Shown: positions 23,148 to 30,895, counted from the first letter of the stretch. The stretch is DNA of 33,328 bases from Oscillospiraceae bacterium (GCA_017848125.1 JAGAJY010000140.1:1-33328); one strand, 5' to 3'. A program made the numbers and translations. Notes: generated from the letters alone by a model not told the origin.

Positions 23148-23182
23148 ATATGACGCACCTGCTGATATGAACAAATATGACG
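23148..23182. repeat. Three short ATATGA-type repeats upstream of the LysR gene
   Basis: ATATGACG (23148-23155), ATATGAAC (23165-23172) and ATATGACG (23175-23182) are in the same orientation, 17 and then 10 bp apart. The outer two share the 10-mer AAATATGACG. They fill the 68-base gap between the LysR gene and the thioesterase gene and may be a regulator binding site. Confidence 0.4.
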
Positions 23183-23192
23183 GATATAATTA

Positions 23193-23585
23193 TCACCCTA
23201 CATGACAGCCTGTTATTGTAACAGCAGCACATTCTGTACCCTTGTCATCATATATCCTTATAGTGTAATAGCAGGTGGTTCTTCCGTCCTTCACGCATAC
23301 AGCCTCAGCATAAAGGGTATCACCCTTTACGGTAGAGAGGAATGTAATATTGCTGCTGACGGAAACAACTCCCATATGCTCGCAGTTTGCCGCAACCGCA
23401 AAGGCAAAATCCGCAAGCATAAAGTGAACACCGCCCATTACTCCGCCCATAGCGTTCTTGTGCCTGTCGCACAGCTTAACGGAGCAGCGGGCATATTTAT
23501 CTCTTGCTTCCTCGATAACCGCAAAGTTCTCCGAAGCAAATCTGTCATTTTCAAAGATTTTTCTGATTTCTTCCAAATTCTTCAT
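23193..23585 (-). CDS. PaaI-type hotdog-fold acyl-CoA thioesterase
   Basis: This 130-residue single hotdog domain probably hydrolyses acyl-CoA thioesters in the cytoplasm. The segment HKNAMGGVMGGVHFMLADFA resembles the catalytic-helix motif of PaaI-like enzymes (HN..G..HGG...LAD), and SSNITFLSTVKGDTLYAEA is the typical central strand region. ATG 23585 is preceded by AAAGGAAA at a rather long distance. It has its own promoter, divergent from dpaA. The substrate is unknown; members act on phenylacetyl-CoA and other aryl or acyl-CoAs. Confidence 0.88.
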   Translation of the reverse strand: MKNLEEIRKIFENDRFASENFAVIEEARDKYARCSVKLCDRHKNAMGGVMGGVHFMLADFAFAVAANCEHMGVVSVSSNITFLSTVKGDTLYAEAVCVKDGRTTCYYTIRIYDDKGTECAAVTITGCHVG

Positions 23586-23627
23586 ATATCTGAGATATTT
23601 CCTTTCCGTGCATTATTGCACAGAACT

Positions 23628-23656
23628 ATTATACCACATCATCGCCGAAAAAACAA
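23628..23656 (-). promoter_or_regulatory. Promoter of the thioesterase gene
   Basis: On the minus strand, TTGTTT (23651-23656) and a perfect TATAAT (23628-23633) are 17 bp apart. The predicted start lies about 36 bases upstream of the ATG. Confidence 0.6.
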
Positions 23657-23744
23657 GCAGGATATAATGAACCTCATTTTAATATGCGGCATATAATTAT
23701 GTAAGGGCACAGCTGCCACATAAGTTATGGAAAGGAAAGCATAT

Positions 23745-24635
23745 ATGAGTGAGATATACATTGTTGCAGGCGGCGATATGCGTTTTCCCGCACTTGCCGA
23801 ACAGCTTTCGGAAAAATACACAGTATATACCGTAGGAATGGATAAGCAAAAAATATCCTGTGAAAAGGCGATTTTTGCAGAAAGTCTTGAGGATATTCCC
23901 TGTCCTGCCGACTGTCTTATCCTTCCTCTGCCCGTATCCTCTGACGGAAAAACGCTGAATGCACCCTTTTCTGAAAAAGCAGTTCCTCTCAGCCAGCTTG
24001 CAGATATCGTAAAGGCCAACGGCAAGGTAATGGGCGGAATGATAACCCCCGAAGTTAAGGAAATATTTTCCGTAAGAGGCATAGAGGTCACGGATTATTT
24101 CAAGCGTGAGGAGCTTGCTGTTTCAAATGCCCTTGCAACAGCTGAAGGCGCTTTGCAGATAGCCCTTGAGGAGCAGCCCACAATAATATCGGGAAGCAGT
24201 ATCCTCATCACAGGAATGGGGCGCATTTCAAAAGCGCTTATCCGTATCCTGAGCGGCTTCGGCGCAGAAATAACCGTCTGTGCAAGAAAGTATTCCGACC
24301 TTGCCTGGGCGCAGATATACGGCTGCAAAACTGTAATGCTTTCGAAGCTTGTGGAATCTGATGCACTGAAAAAAGCTGACATCATATTCAACACCGTTCC
24401 TCATATTATCCTCACCGAACCCGTACTTAAAGAATGCAGCAGAAAATGCCTGATAATCGACCTCGCCTCAAAGCCGGGCGGACTTGACATACAGTCCGCC
24501 GTACAGCTTGGACTGCGTACCATATGGGCATTGTCCCTCCCGGGAAAATGCGCACCCGTAAGCTCGGGAAGAATGATAGCCCAAGCTATTGAAAATATAC
24601 TTAGCGAGCAGAATACACATGACCATTCCCCCTGA
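23745..24635 (+). CDS. dpaA: Dipicolinate synthase subunit A
   Basis: With DpaB this 296-residue protein converts dihydrodipicolinate to dipicolinic acid, the calcium-binding spore-core solute, in the mother cell during sporulation. The N-terminal part (MSEIYIVAGGDMRFPALAE) and the central NAD(P)-binding loop SILITGMGRISKALIRIL (152-169) match SpoVFA. So do the C-terminal LIIDLASKPGGLDI and ALSLPGKCAPVSSG segments. I start at ATG 23745, 8 bases after GGAAAGGA; an in-frame ATG at 23727 precedes that ribosome binding site. DpaB follows 16 bases later. Expected control is by mother-cell sigma factors, and candidate -10 elements are discussed under findings. Confidence 0.94.
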   Translation: MSEIYIVAGGDMRFPALAEQLSEKYTVYTVGMDKQKISCEKAIFAESLEDIPCPADCLILPLPVSSDGKTLNAPFSEKAVPLSQLADIVKANGKVMGGMITPEVKEIFSVRGIEVTDYFKREELAVSNALATAEGALQIALEEQPTIISGSSILITGMGRISKALIRILSGFGAEITVCARKYSDLAWAQIYGCKTVMLSKLVESDALKKADIIFNTVPHIILTEPVLKECSRKCLIIDLASKPGGLDIQSAVQLGLRTIWALSLPGKCAPVSSGRMIAQAIENILSEQNTHDHSP

Positions 24636-24651
24636 AAGGCGGTGATACCTG

Positions 24652-25242
24652 ATGAACGAAACAGATTCGCTTAAAGGCAGAAAAATAGGATTTGCGCTTT
24701 GCGGCTCCTTCTGTACCTTCTCAAAAGCCTTTGAGCAGATGATAAAGCTTAAAGCGGAAGGTGCGGAGCTTACTCCCATAATGTCCTTCAACGCTTCATC
24801 TCTGGATACACGCTTCGGAACAGCCGAAGAAAACGTTATGACAGCCGAAAGGATATGCGGCAGGGGTATTATTAACACAATTCCACTTGCCGAGCCTGTA
24901 GGACCAAAGAAAATGTTTGACCTGCTTATTGTTGCACCCTGCACAGGGAATACCCTTGCAAAGCTTGCCGCAGGAATAACCGACACCCCCGTAACAATGG
25001 CGGTAAAGTCACATCTGAGAAACGGCAGACCTGTTCTTATAGCCGTTTCCACAAACGACGCATTATCAGCCTCGGCAAAGAATATCGGCGTGCTGATGAA
25101 CACAAGGAACATATACTTCGTACCTCTCAGACAGGACGATTTTGTAAAAAAGCCCACATCTGCCGTAGCAGATTTCTCAAAGCTGCATGATGCCGCATTG
25201 TCCGCTCTGAACGGTCAGCAGCTTCAGCCTGTTCTGATGTAG
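24652..25242 (+). CDS. dpaB: Dipicolinate synthase subunit B (flavoprotein-like)
   Basis: This 196-residue partner of DpaA has the flavoprotein fold of SpoVFB. The N-terminal GRKIGFALCGSFCTFSKAFEQ and the central IVAPCTGNTLAKLAAGITD loop are characteristic, followed by VTMAVKSHLRNGRPVLIAVSTNDAL and a C-terminal phenylalanine/lysine stretch (VPLRQDDFVKKP). GGCGGTGAT precedes ATG 24652. The operon ends in a strong terminator 20 bases past its stop. Confidence 0.94.
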   Translation: MNETDSLKGRKIGFALCGSFCTFSKAFEQMIKLKAEGAELTPIMSFNASSLDTRFGTAEENVMTAERICGRGIINTIPLAEPVGPKKMFDLLIVAPCTGNTLAKLAAGITDTPVTMAVKSHLRNGRPVLIAVSTNDALSASAKNIGVLMNTRNIYFVPLRQDDFVKKPTSAVADFSKLHDAALSALNGQQLQPVLM

Positions 25243-25263
25243 CTTAGCGACAATCCATATTCA

Positions 25264-25297
25264 TCGGTCTGCCGATAATTCGGCGGACCGACTTTTT
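25264..25297 (+). terminator. Terminator of the dpaAB operon
   Basis: A 12-bp stem (25264-25275 with 25280-25291, one G-U pair) has a TAAT loop and is followed by CTTTTTATTTT. The T-run enters the last codons of the convergent response regulator gene. Confidence 0.85.
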
Positions 25298-26057
25298 ATT
25301 TTACAACAGGCTGACAGCTATTTGATTCGGGTACTTCCGACCCGTCATACGGTTCAAGCTGAGCCATTCTGTACCCTATTCCGTTCTCGGTAATAATATA
25401 CTGAGGCTCTGATGGATTCTTTTCAATTTTACGGCGGATATTTGTCATATTCACTCTCAGTATCTGATTGTCTGTTTTAGCGTGAGGACCCCACAGCTCC
25501 TTTATTATGCTGTCATAGGTCATCACCCTGCCTGCATTCTTCCCCAGCAGCGAAACTATCTTAAATTCGCTCTGAGTAAGCCTTGCGTCCCTGCCGTCCA
25601 CATACACCTTATAATCATCATAATGTATAGACAGACCGCCCGTTCTGAATACACCTTTAACAGCAATATCCTTAGCGGCAGAGTTTGTTCTGGTATGCCT
25701 GAGAGCAGTTCTTATTCTTGCCAGAAGCTCCTGTGTACCGAAAGGCTTGGTAATGTAATCGTCCGCCCCCAGTTCAAATGCATACACCTTATCTTCTTCC
25801 GACGCTCTCCCCGAAATAACAATAATAGGAAGCGACGACCATTTTCTTACCTTTTTAATCAGCTCGGTGCCGTCAGCTCCGGGCAGTCCAAGGTCAAGAA
25901 GAACAATATCGGGACAATGGGACTCTATGACAAGGCATCCGTATTCTGCATCAACAGCGCAAATCACCTCGAAATTATTGTCATTCAGAACAGTACTCAG
26001 AAAATGTCTGATATGCCTGTCGTCCTCAATAATAAGAATCTTGCTTTTTATGTTCAT
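25296..26057 (-). CDS. OmpR/KdpE-type response regulator
   Basis: This regulator of about 253 residues has a receiver domain (D11-D12 and phosphoacceptor D55 in DIVLLDLGLPG, then VISGRASEED and DYITKPFG) and a C-terminal winged helix (about 140-235, ending ITENGIGYRMAQ). A polar 18-residue tail follows. I favour ATG 26057, because it places MNIKSKILIIEDD in register with relatives and AAAGGA lies 11 bases upstream. A start at ATG 26081, overlapping the kinase stop (ATGAATGA), would add 8 residues. The closest familiar type is KdpE, but no kdpFABC potassium pump genes are here, so the targets are unknown. Confidence 0.92.
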   Translation of the reverse strand: MNIKSKILIIEDDRHIRHFLSTVLNDNNFEVICAVDAEYGCLVIESHCPDIVLLDLGLPGADGTELIKKVRKWSSLPIIVISGRASEEDKVYAFELGADDYITKPFGTQELLARIRTALRHTRTNSAAKDIAVKGVFRTGGLSIHYDDYKVYVDGRDARLTQSEFKIVSLLGKNAGRVMTYDSIIKELWGPHAKTDNQILRVNMTNIRRKIEKNPSEPQYIITENGIGYRMAQLEPYDGSEVPESNSCQPVVK

Positions 26058-26073
26058 AGTGACTTTGATCCTT

Positions 26074-27114
26074 TCATTCATTAGCTTTCAGCGGCACCGT
26101 GAATGAAAACTCAGCACCCCCGTCCTTATTATTCCCTGCCGAAAAAGCACCTCCGTGCATATCAACGATTTTTTTGCATACAGACATACTTATTCCCAGA
26201 TTGGAATCCTTTTGTCTGTAATACTTACTTTCCGAAACAGGCACACCTTCATTAAGCATATTTATAAAGCTCTTTGAAATACCCTTGCCGTTGTCGCATA
26301 TCCTGAACAAAACCTCATTATTTATTATTTCCGCACTCAGGATTATTCTTGTGGCACAGCCATGGATAATAGAGTTTTCCATAATATTTATCATTACCTG
26401 TTTAATGAGAACGGCATTTACCATAACCGTCAGACTTTTGGCAGGAACAACGGTTTCAACAACATTTTCTCCCGATAATCTGAGTGCCTTGACCGAATCC
26501 CTGACGATTTCCTCTGCCGATTCGGCAGATATGCTGAGCTTGCCTGTTTCTTCTGCTATCATGCTTACAGTCAGAACGTTTTCAGTCATGTTCTTAAGCC
26601 TTTCCGCTTCACTGCGGACATCTGCCATAAGCTCCATAAGAGTATCTTCGTCAATACCGCTTCTGTTTTCTATAACAGCGGATACTGCACCCAGAATAAC
26701 TGTCAAAGGGTTTCTTATATCGTGAGATATGGCACGAAGCATATATGAACTTATGCTTTTTCGCTCTGATATTTCTCTCAATTTCCTGTATTCACTTTCA
26801 GAGGATCTGATAAAAGCTGCGGCAGCTGCCATAACAGCAAATGAAGCTGCCGTAGCTATGCACAATTCCGAATCCGAATAGATCTTTTCAAATGTAAAAT
26901 AGGACATAACCGTTCCCGCTGTACAGACTGCCAAGCTGCAAAAGCTGCTTCGTGAAAAACGTGCAGCCGCAATAACGCAAAGCATACACAGCATCGGTAT
27001 CAGAAACGGATATTCCGAATAAACAGCTATATAACCCGCCATCGCCGTAATAAACAACACAAAAAAGATTTTTCCTCCTGTCGGAAGAATCATCTGATTT
27101 TTTTCCAACTTCAA
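26074..27114 (-). CDS. KdpD-type membrane sensor histidine kinase (lacking the N-terminal KdpD domain)
   Basis: This 346-residue kinase has four closely spaced membrane helices (about 15-102, the DUF4118-like arrangement of KdpD). A HisKA domain with H131 in AISHDIRNPLTVI and an ATPase domain with INIMENSIIHG, CDNGKGIS and NLGISMSVCKKIV follow. The large cytoplasmic KdpD/Usp region of full KdpD is absent. I start at TTG 27114, 7 bases after AGGAGAG. A TTG at 27156 would have no ribosome binding site. The regulator gene follows with coupled or overlapping translation. The signal is not evident. Confidence 0.9.
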   Translation of the reverse strand: MKLEKNQMILPTGGKIFFVLFITAMAGYIAVYSEYPFLIPMLCMLCVIAAARFSRSSFCSLAVCTAGTVMSYFTFEKIYSDSELCIATAASFAVMAAAAAFIRSSESEYRKLREISERKSISSYMLRAISHDIRNPLTVILGAVSAVIENRSGIDEDTLMELMADVRSEAERLKNMTENVLTVSMIAEETGKLSISAESAEEIVRDSVKALRLSGENVVETVVPAKSLTVMVNAVLIKQVMINIMENSIIHGCATRIILSAEIINNEVLFRICDNGKGISKSFINMLNEGVPVSESKYYRQKDSNLGISMSVCKKIVDMHGGAFSAGNNKDGGAEFSFTVPLKANE

Positions 27115-27183
27115 AAAGAAACTCTCCTGTTCTAACCTGAATTTAATCAGCGTCAAAAACGGTTTTTGCCGCAGTATAATTTG

Positions 27184-27217
27184 ATTATACCATAAAACCC
27201 CGTTAAGTTATCGTTAA
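27184..27217 (-). promoter_or_regulatory. Promoter and OmpR-type direct repeat of the two-component operon
   Basis: A -10 TATAAT (minus strand, 27184-27189) lacks a good -35 box. Where the -35 should be, TTAACG is repeated exactly 11 bp apart (27212-27217 and 27201-27206 on the minus strand), separated by ATAAC. Direct repeats of TTAAC-like hexamers with 11-bp period are the known binding pattern of OmpR/PhoP-class regulators. Binding by the adjacent regulator is inferred. Confidence 0.55.
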
Positions 27218-27308
27218 AGTTGTTGTATTCTGGCTTTTTTTGAAAAATATTGTCGAAATGTTATTCATATCATCTGTCATTTCGTCATTTTTCTGTTTAT
27301 CAAGGCTG

Positions 27309-27314
27309 TATAAT
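27309..27314 (+). promoter_or_regulatory. Possible -10 box of the spoIIA operon
   Basis: TATAAT stands 33 bases before the spoIIAA start. No convincing -35 for sigma-A lies upstream, and I find no clear sigma-H promoter (AGGAWWT...GAAT) in 27218-27346, which is the usual class for spoIIA. Confidence 0.3.
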
Positions 27315-27346
27315 ATGTAAAAAAACAAAGGAAAGGACAACATCAA

Positions 27347-27652
27347 ATGGGAGTAAGAATAGAAAAAGAGGAAAGCACTGTCAAGGCGTTTCTCAACGGT
27401 GAGATCGACCATCACTGCGCCCCTGAGATACGAAATGAAATAGACCTTGCCGTAGATGAAAGCCACCCCGAAACCCTTGTGCTTGATTTCGGCGAAGTCA
27501 CATTTATGGACAGCTCAGGGATAGGTCTTGTAATGGGACGCTATCAGACAATGAAGGGCATAGGCGGACGGGTCACCCTTGAAAACACACCGTCCCATAT
27601 AAAAAAGGTGATGCGCCTTGCGGGAATGGACAGATTTGCAAATATACTGTAA
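27347..27652 (+). CDS. spoIIAA: Anti-sigma-F factor antagonist
   Basis: This 101-residue STAS-domain protein, when unphosphorylated, releases sigma-F from SpoIIAB in the forespore. The diagnostic segment FMDSSGIGLVMGRY is present, and the second serine of DSSG (Ser57) is the expected SpoIIAB phosphorylation site. AAAGGAAAGGA precedes ATG 27347. It is the first gene of the three-gene spoIIA operon, 18 bases before spoIIAB. The matching order and partner identities leave little doubt. Confidence 0.95.
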   Translation: MGVRIEKEESTVKAFLNGEIDHHCAPEIRNEIDLAVDESHPETLVLDFGEVTFMDSSGIGLVMGRYQTMKGIGGRVTLENTPSHIKKVMRLAGMDRFANIL

Positions 27653-27670
27653 AAGAAAGGAATATCATAT

Positions 27671-28144
27671 ATGTCAAGAAAAGAAAATGAAATGCGTGTT
27701 ATACTTGCGCCGAAAAGCTGCAATGAAGCTGTTGCACGAAGCGTTGTAACCGCCTTTGTAATGCAGACAGACCCATCTGTATCGGAGCTTTCCGATATAA
27801 AAACAGCCGTGTCCGAAGCGGTCACAAACTCCATAGTTCACGGCTATCGCAGCTGCACGGGAAATATAGAGCTTCTATGCCGCATATTTGATGACAAAAC
27901 CCTTTACATACGGGTCAGTGACAAGGGCTGCGGAATCGCCGATGTGAAAAAGGCAATGGAGCCGCTGTTCACCACCGCCCCCGAGGAGGAGCGTGCAGGA
28001 CTTGGCTTTGCGGTAATGGAAAGCTTTATGGACAGCGTACAGGTCAGAAGCACCCCCGGCAAGGGAACATCTGTCATAATGAAAAAAAGGATATTATCAA
28101 AAACTCCTGTAAGAACGGGGGCTTTGGAAAATGAATGCAGCTGA
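27671..28144 (+). CDS. spoIIAB: Anti-sigma-F factor and SpoIIAA kinase
   Basis: This 157-residue GHKL-ATPase protein binds and silences sigma-F and phosphorylates SpoIIAA. Visible are the helix FVMQTDPSVSELSDIKTAVS, the N-box SEAVTNSIVHGY, the G1 box VSDKGCGIAD and the G2 region ERAGLGFAVMESFMD. The C-terminal STPGKGTSVIMKKRI segment follows. A 14-residue tail beyond the usual end (KTPVRTGALENECS) overlaps the start of sigF. AAAGGAA precedes ATG 27671. Confidence 0.95.
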   Translation: MSRKENEMRVILAPKSCNEAVARSVVTAFVMQTDPSVSELSDIKTAVSEAVTNSIVHGYRSCTGNIELLCRIFDDKTLYIRVSDKGCGIADVKKAMEPLFTTAPEEERAGLGFAVMESFMDSVQVRSTPGKGTSVIMKKRILSKTPVRTGALENECS

Positions 28145-28811
28145 TATTGCCGTAAAGGAAAGCCGTGACCGCCTTGTTACTGAAAATCTGGGGCTTGTGC
28201 ACCTGTGCGCAAACCGTTTCAGAAACAAGGGCATAGAATACGAGGAGCTGTACAGCACAGGCTGTATAGGTCTTGTAAAAGCGGCAGGCTCTTTTGATGA
28301 GGAAAGAGGGGTAAAATTCTCCACCTACGCCGTGCCTGTTATTCTCGGAGAAATCAAGCGGATATTCCGTGACGGAGGAACAGTCAAGGTCAGCAGAAGT
28401 CTGAAAGAACTTTCCCTGAAGGCAGTCCGTGAAAAAAGCGGATTTATCGCCGCAAACGGACGTGAGCCTACAATAAATGAGCTTTCCGAGCTTCTGGGCT
28501 GTGATAAGGAACTGCTTGCCGAAGCCCTTGCAGCGTCCCTCCCCTGCATTTCTCTCACAAGATATGATGATAATGATGACAGCGAGGAGCAGGACATTCC
28601 CTCACCTTTCCGTGAATCGGATATTTACGAAGGAATTGCTTTAAAACAAGCAATAACTCAGCTTGAACCCACAGACAGGCGGCTTATCTTTCTGCGGTAT
28701 TTCCGCTCAATGACCCAGAGCCGCACCGCCGCACTCTTGGGAATGACGCAGGTACAGGTATCAAGACGTGAAAAAAAGATACTTACTGTACTGAAAAACC
28801 AACTATTGTAA
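28131..28811 (+). CDS. sigF: RNA polymerase sigma factor F (early forespore)
   Basis: This 226-residue sporulation sigma factor (also called spoIIAC) directs early forespore transcription. Region 2 contains LVHLCANRFRNKGIEYEELY and GVKFSTYAVPVILGEIKRIF. Region 3 has KVSRSLKELS, and region 4 has the helix-turn-helix RTAALLGMTQVQVSRREKKI. It is somewhat shorter than the Bacillus protein (about 255 residues). The start ATG 28131 overlaps the spoIIAB stop by 14 bases, behind GGGGGCTTTGGAAA, which suggests coupled synthesis of sigma and anti-sigma. No spoVA genes follow, unlike in Bacillus. Confidence 0.95.
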   Translation: MNAADIAVKESRDRLVTENLGLVHLCANRFRNKGIEYEELYSTGCIGLVKAAGSFDEERGVKFSTYAVPVILGEIKRIFRDGGTVKVSRSLKELSLKAVREKSGFIAANGREPTINELSELLGCDKELLAEALAASLPCISLTRYDDNDDSEEQDIPSPFRESDIYEGIALKQAITQLEPTDRRLIFLRYFRSMTQSRTAALLGMTQVQVSRREKKILTVLKNQLL

Positions 28812-28919
28812 ATATGTATCTGACCATATTCCTTTTCATTATATTCCACATCTCTGACTATTTCAGCAAAAATCCGACAAAAGCACCTAAAAAAGGAACA
28901 AAAATCATATTGTCATGCA

Positions 28920-28956
28920 AAATCAATGGCTGTGCAGTAATACTGCACAGCCATTG
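28920..28956 (-). terminator. Strong terminator between sigF and the 94-residue gene
   Basis: A perfect 15-bp stem (28924-28938 with 28942-28956) has a 3-base loop. On the minus strand it is followed by ATTTTG, so it ends the 94-residue gene, whose stop is 21 bases before it. On the plus strand it could also stop sigF read-through, although no T-run follows there. Confidence 0.8.
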
Positions 28957-28977
28957 CCGTTTGTAGATATTATTTTC

Positions 28978-29262
28978 TTACCTTGAAAGCCATGCATAGG
29001 CAATATCAAGAGCCTCATAAAGACTGCTCTTTTCGCTCTGCTTGATAATAGCCTCAACAGGACTGAGCTTTTCATCGGTAGCCATCTTGTAGATCTTTAC
29101 CTTGCTTGCAACATCAAGATCCCCTACCTTTGTCTTTTCCATGATCTGCATCATAATAACGTAGGTATCATACATATTGCCGTAATATATTTCGTCGCCT
29201 TTCCTTACAAGAGGATAACCCTTGTAGGTAAAGAAATCATTCTTTTTTGCTGCGTCACTCAT
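28978..29262 (-). CDS. Small conserved-looking protein of unknown function
   Basis: I do not recognise a family with a known role. The 94-residue soluble protein begins FFTYKGYPLVRKGDEIYYGN, which looks like a short beta hairpin sheet. It continues with helical stretches (about 30-60 and 65-92) ending AYAWLSR. No cysteines, signal peptide or membrane segment are visible. It has an unusually strong ribosome binding site (AAGGAGG), a good promoter with a leader of about 45 bases, a second promoter-like sequence further up and a near-ideal terminator. It therefore looks like a separately and highly expressed gene. Its position beside sigF is probably incidental. Confidence 0.8.
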   Translation of the reverse strand: MSDAAKKNDFFTYKGYPLVRKGDEIYYGNMYDTYVIMMQIMEKTKVGDLDVASKVKIYKMATDEKLSPVEAIIKQSEKSSLYEALDIAYAWLSR

Positions 29263-29314
29263 AGCTGTTCCTCCTTATAACCAAAAGTCGTGCTTTGCTT
29301 TATCTTCTTTAAAT

Positions 29315-29343
29315 ATTATATCATAAAAAATTCTAAAAATCAA
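29315..29343 (-). promoter_or_regulatory. Main promoter of the 94-residue protein gene
   Basis: TTGATT (29338-29343, minus strand) and a perfect TATAAT (29315-29320) are 17 bp apart. The leader before the ATG is about 45 bases. Confidence 0.75.
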
Positions 29344-29401
29344 GTGTTTTTTCTGTATTTTTATATTTTTTGTTAAAAAGATTCGCAAAGCCAATAAATA
29401 A

Positions 29402-29429
29402 ATTATATCACAAATAAAAATCGAATCAA
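29402..29429 (-). promoter_or_regulatory. Second, upstream promoter-like sequence
   Basis: TTGATT (29424-29429, minus strand) and TATAAT (29402-29407) are 16 bp apart, 87 bp upstream of the main promoter and with the same TGA before TATAAT. It begins only 12 bases after the stop of the DUF4340-type gene. Confidence 0.55.
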
Positions 29430-29440
29430 GTCGAAAAAGC

Positions 29441-30895
29441 TTACCAGGTAGTGACTATTTTTTCTCCGTCAAGAAGATAACCAACATTTTCCATCAGACG
29501 GTTAACATAAGAGGTTCTGCATTTGAAGCTTGGTCTGCCGTTTAAGCGGATAACAGTCTTTCTGTCAGACGAATTGATAAACTCCAGCTTATCCTCGCCG
29601 TACTCGTGACTGATGGTAATGGTTATATCCGCAGGGTCGGTACATTCATCAAGATAAAGCTCCTCGGCAGGCGCACGGAGGATATACTGATAGAAATCCT
29701 TGAAGCCCTCCTCAGTAACATCGCTGTCGTCACATTCAACCTTGAAATCCTCCTGACCGCCGCTGAGTCTGAACTCATTCGTCCCCTCAGCAGTTTCAAC
29801 GGTAATGGTGTCAATGGTATAAATGTAGGTGCTTGTTATCATAGACATCGAGATATCAAGAGGCATGACCTTTACCCAAGGGATAATGCTGTAATCAAAC
29901 ATATACAGAATATCAATTCCGTCAGCCATACAGTATCGGCCCAGAGCCTTGCCGTTTTCGTCAACATATTCGTTTCCGATATTCAGCCTGAAATCTCCGC
30001 CTGTTATCTCATAGCTTACTGTACAGTAAGGGTCGTCAAGACCGTACTGAGCAATAATTTCCTCTGTAGGAGCGGCAACGGCAATTTCCGTTGCAGTCAG
30101 ATTGAATACGCCGTTAATAAGGTCATAGGACTTGTCGGGATTAAGATCAAGACGCACGGGGTCTGTCATAATATGGCTTGACGAATTGCCGTATATAGCG
30201 TCCGCATCGTCCTGTCTTACGTCATATTCAAGAACGATATCATAATCAATATCATCTCTTGAAATCGTAAGCTTTTCTATTTTAGTGTAGTTTGTTGTGT
30301 CGTTTTCATCGGCAGGCTGCCTCGCAGTGTAAACTGTTCTGGCAAGGAAGTGGAATCTGTCATTCATAAACACATCAACATCAGAGGTGTTTACTGTATA
30401 AACAGTATTCTCGCCCTTGAAAGCCGCATAGCTGAGCCCTGCTGAGGGAGTTTCGTTTCCAATAAGCAGCTCCTTTGTCTCAGAGCCGAAGGAAACCGTT
30501 ACCTCCGCCAAAGGCTTATCAAGACCGTAAACAGACATATCCTCCGCATTTTCCGTAACCACCTGCTGAGAGGTGAAAGAAGCCGCAGAGCCGCATATAT
30601 CCTGCAAAGCGGCAGCACTGTGAGGAAGTCCGATAAAGTCGGATACAAACCAGCTGCTGTCATTGTACTTTACAATATCATACTCCCCTGTTTCATTGGA
30701 AACGTGGATATTTTCAATAACAGAGGGATCTTTATCATAAAGCAGCCTTGAAAGCGGCTCTGTGGAAGCAGTGGTTTCGGAGGAAACAGGCTCACCCGTT
30801 TCCTCACCGCCGCCTACAGTCAGAAGTATAACGGCAGCGGCAAGTATTACAATAACCGCCGCACCGATTATAAGAAGCTTAACATTGGATTTCAT
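29441..30895 (-). CDS. DUF4340-type membrane-anchored extracytoplasmic protein
   Basis: This 484-residue protein has an N-terminal membrane anchor (about 5-27, LLIIGAAVIVILAAAVILLTV) and a Glu/Ser/Thr linker. Two similar halves then contain the recurrent pattern of a short beta segment followed by YGLDKPLAEVTVSF (first half) and YGLDDPYCTVSYEI (second half), each with a downstream LLIGN or LNIGN motif. This repeat is typical of DUF4340 proteins, which accompany GldG-like ABC systems. It directly abuts the GldG-like gene (TAAATG), with GAAGGAG inside that gene's end. The function is unknown. A role outside the membrane with the ABC transporter is inferred. Confidence 0.85.
   Translation of the reverse strand: MKSNVKLLIIGAAVIVILAAAVILLTVGGGEETGEPVSSETTASTEPLSRLLYDKDPSVIENIHVSNETGEYDIVKYNDSSWFVSDFIGLPHSAAALQDICGSAASFTSQQVVTENAEDMSVYGLDKPLAEVTVSFGSETKELLIGNETPSAGLSYAAFKGENTVYTVNTSDVDVFMNDRFHFLARTVYTARQPADENDTTNYTKIEKLTISRDDIDYDIVLEYDVRQDDADAIYGNSSSHIMTDPVRLDLNPDKSYDLINGVFNLTATEIAVAAPTEEIIAQYGLDDPYCTVSYEITGGDFRLNIGNEYVDENGKALGRYCMADGIDILYMFDYSIIPWVKVMPLDISMSMITSTYIYTIDTITVETAEGTNEFRLSGGQEDFKVECDDSDVTEEGFKDFYQYILRAPAEELYLDECTDPADITITISHEYGEDKLEFINSSDRKTVIRLNGRPSFKCRTSYVNRLMENVGYLLDGEKIVTTW

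Noticed and set aside
24468..25157. Minus-strand frame of 229 codons across dpaA and dpaB
   Set aside because: It spans two convincing genes on the other strand and has no plausible start context.
28924..28956. Perfect inverted repeat considered as a mobile-element end or CRISPR repeat
   Set aside because: It occurs once, lies between convergent genes and is followed by a T-run on the minus strand, so terminator is the simpler reading.
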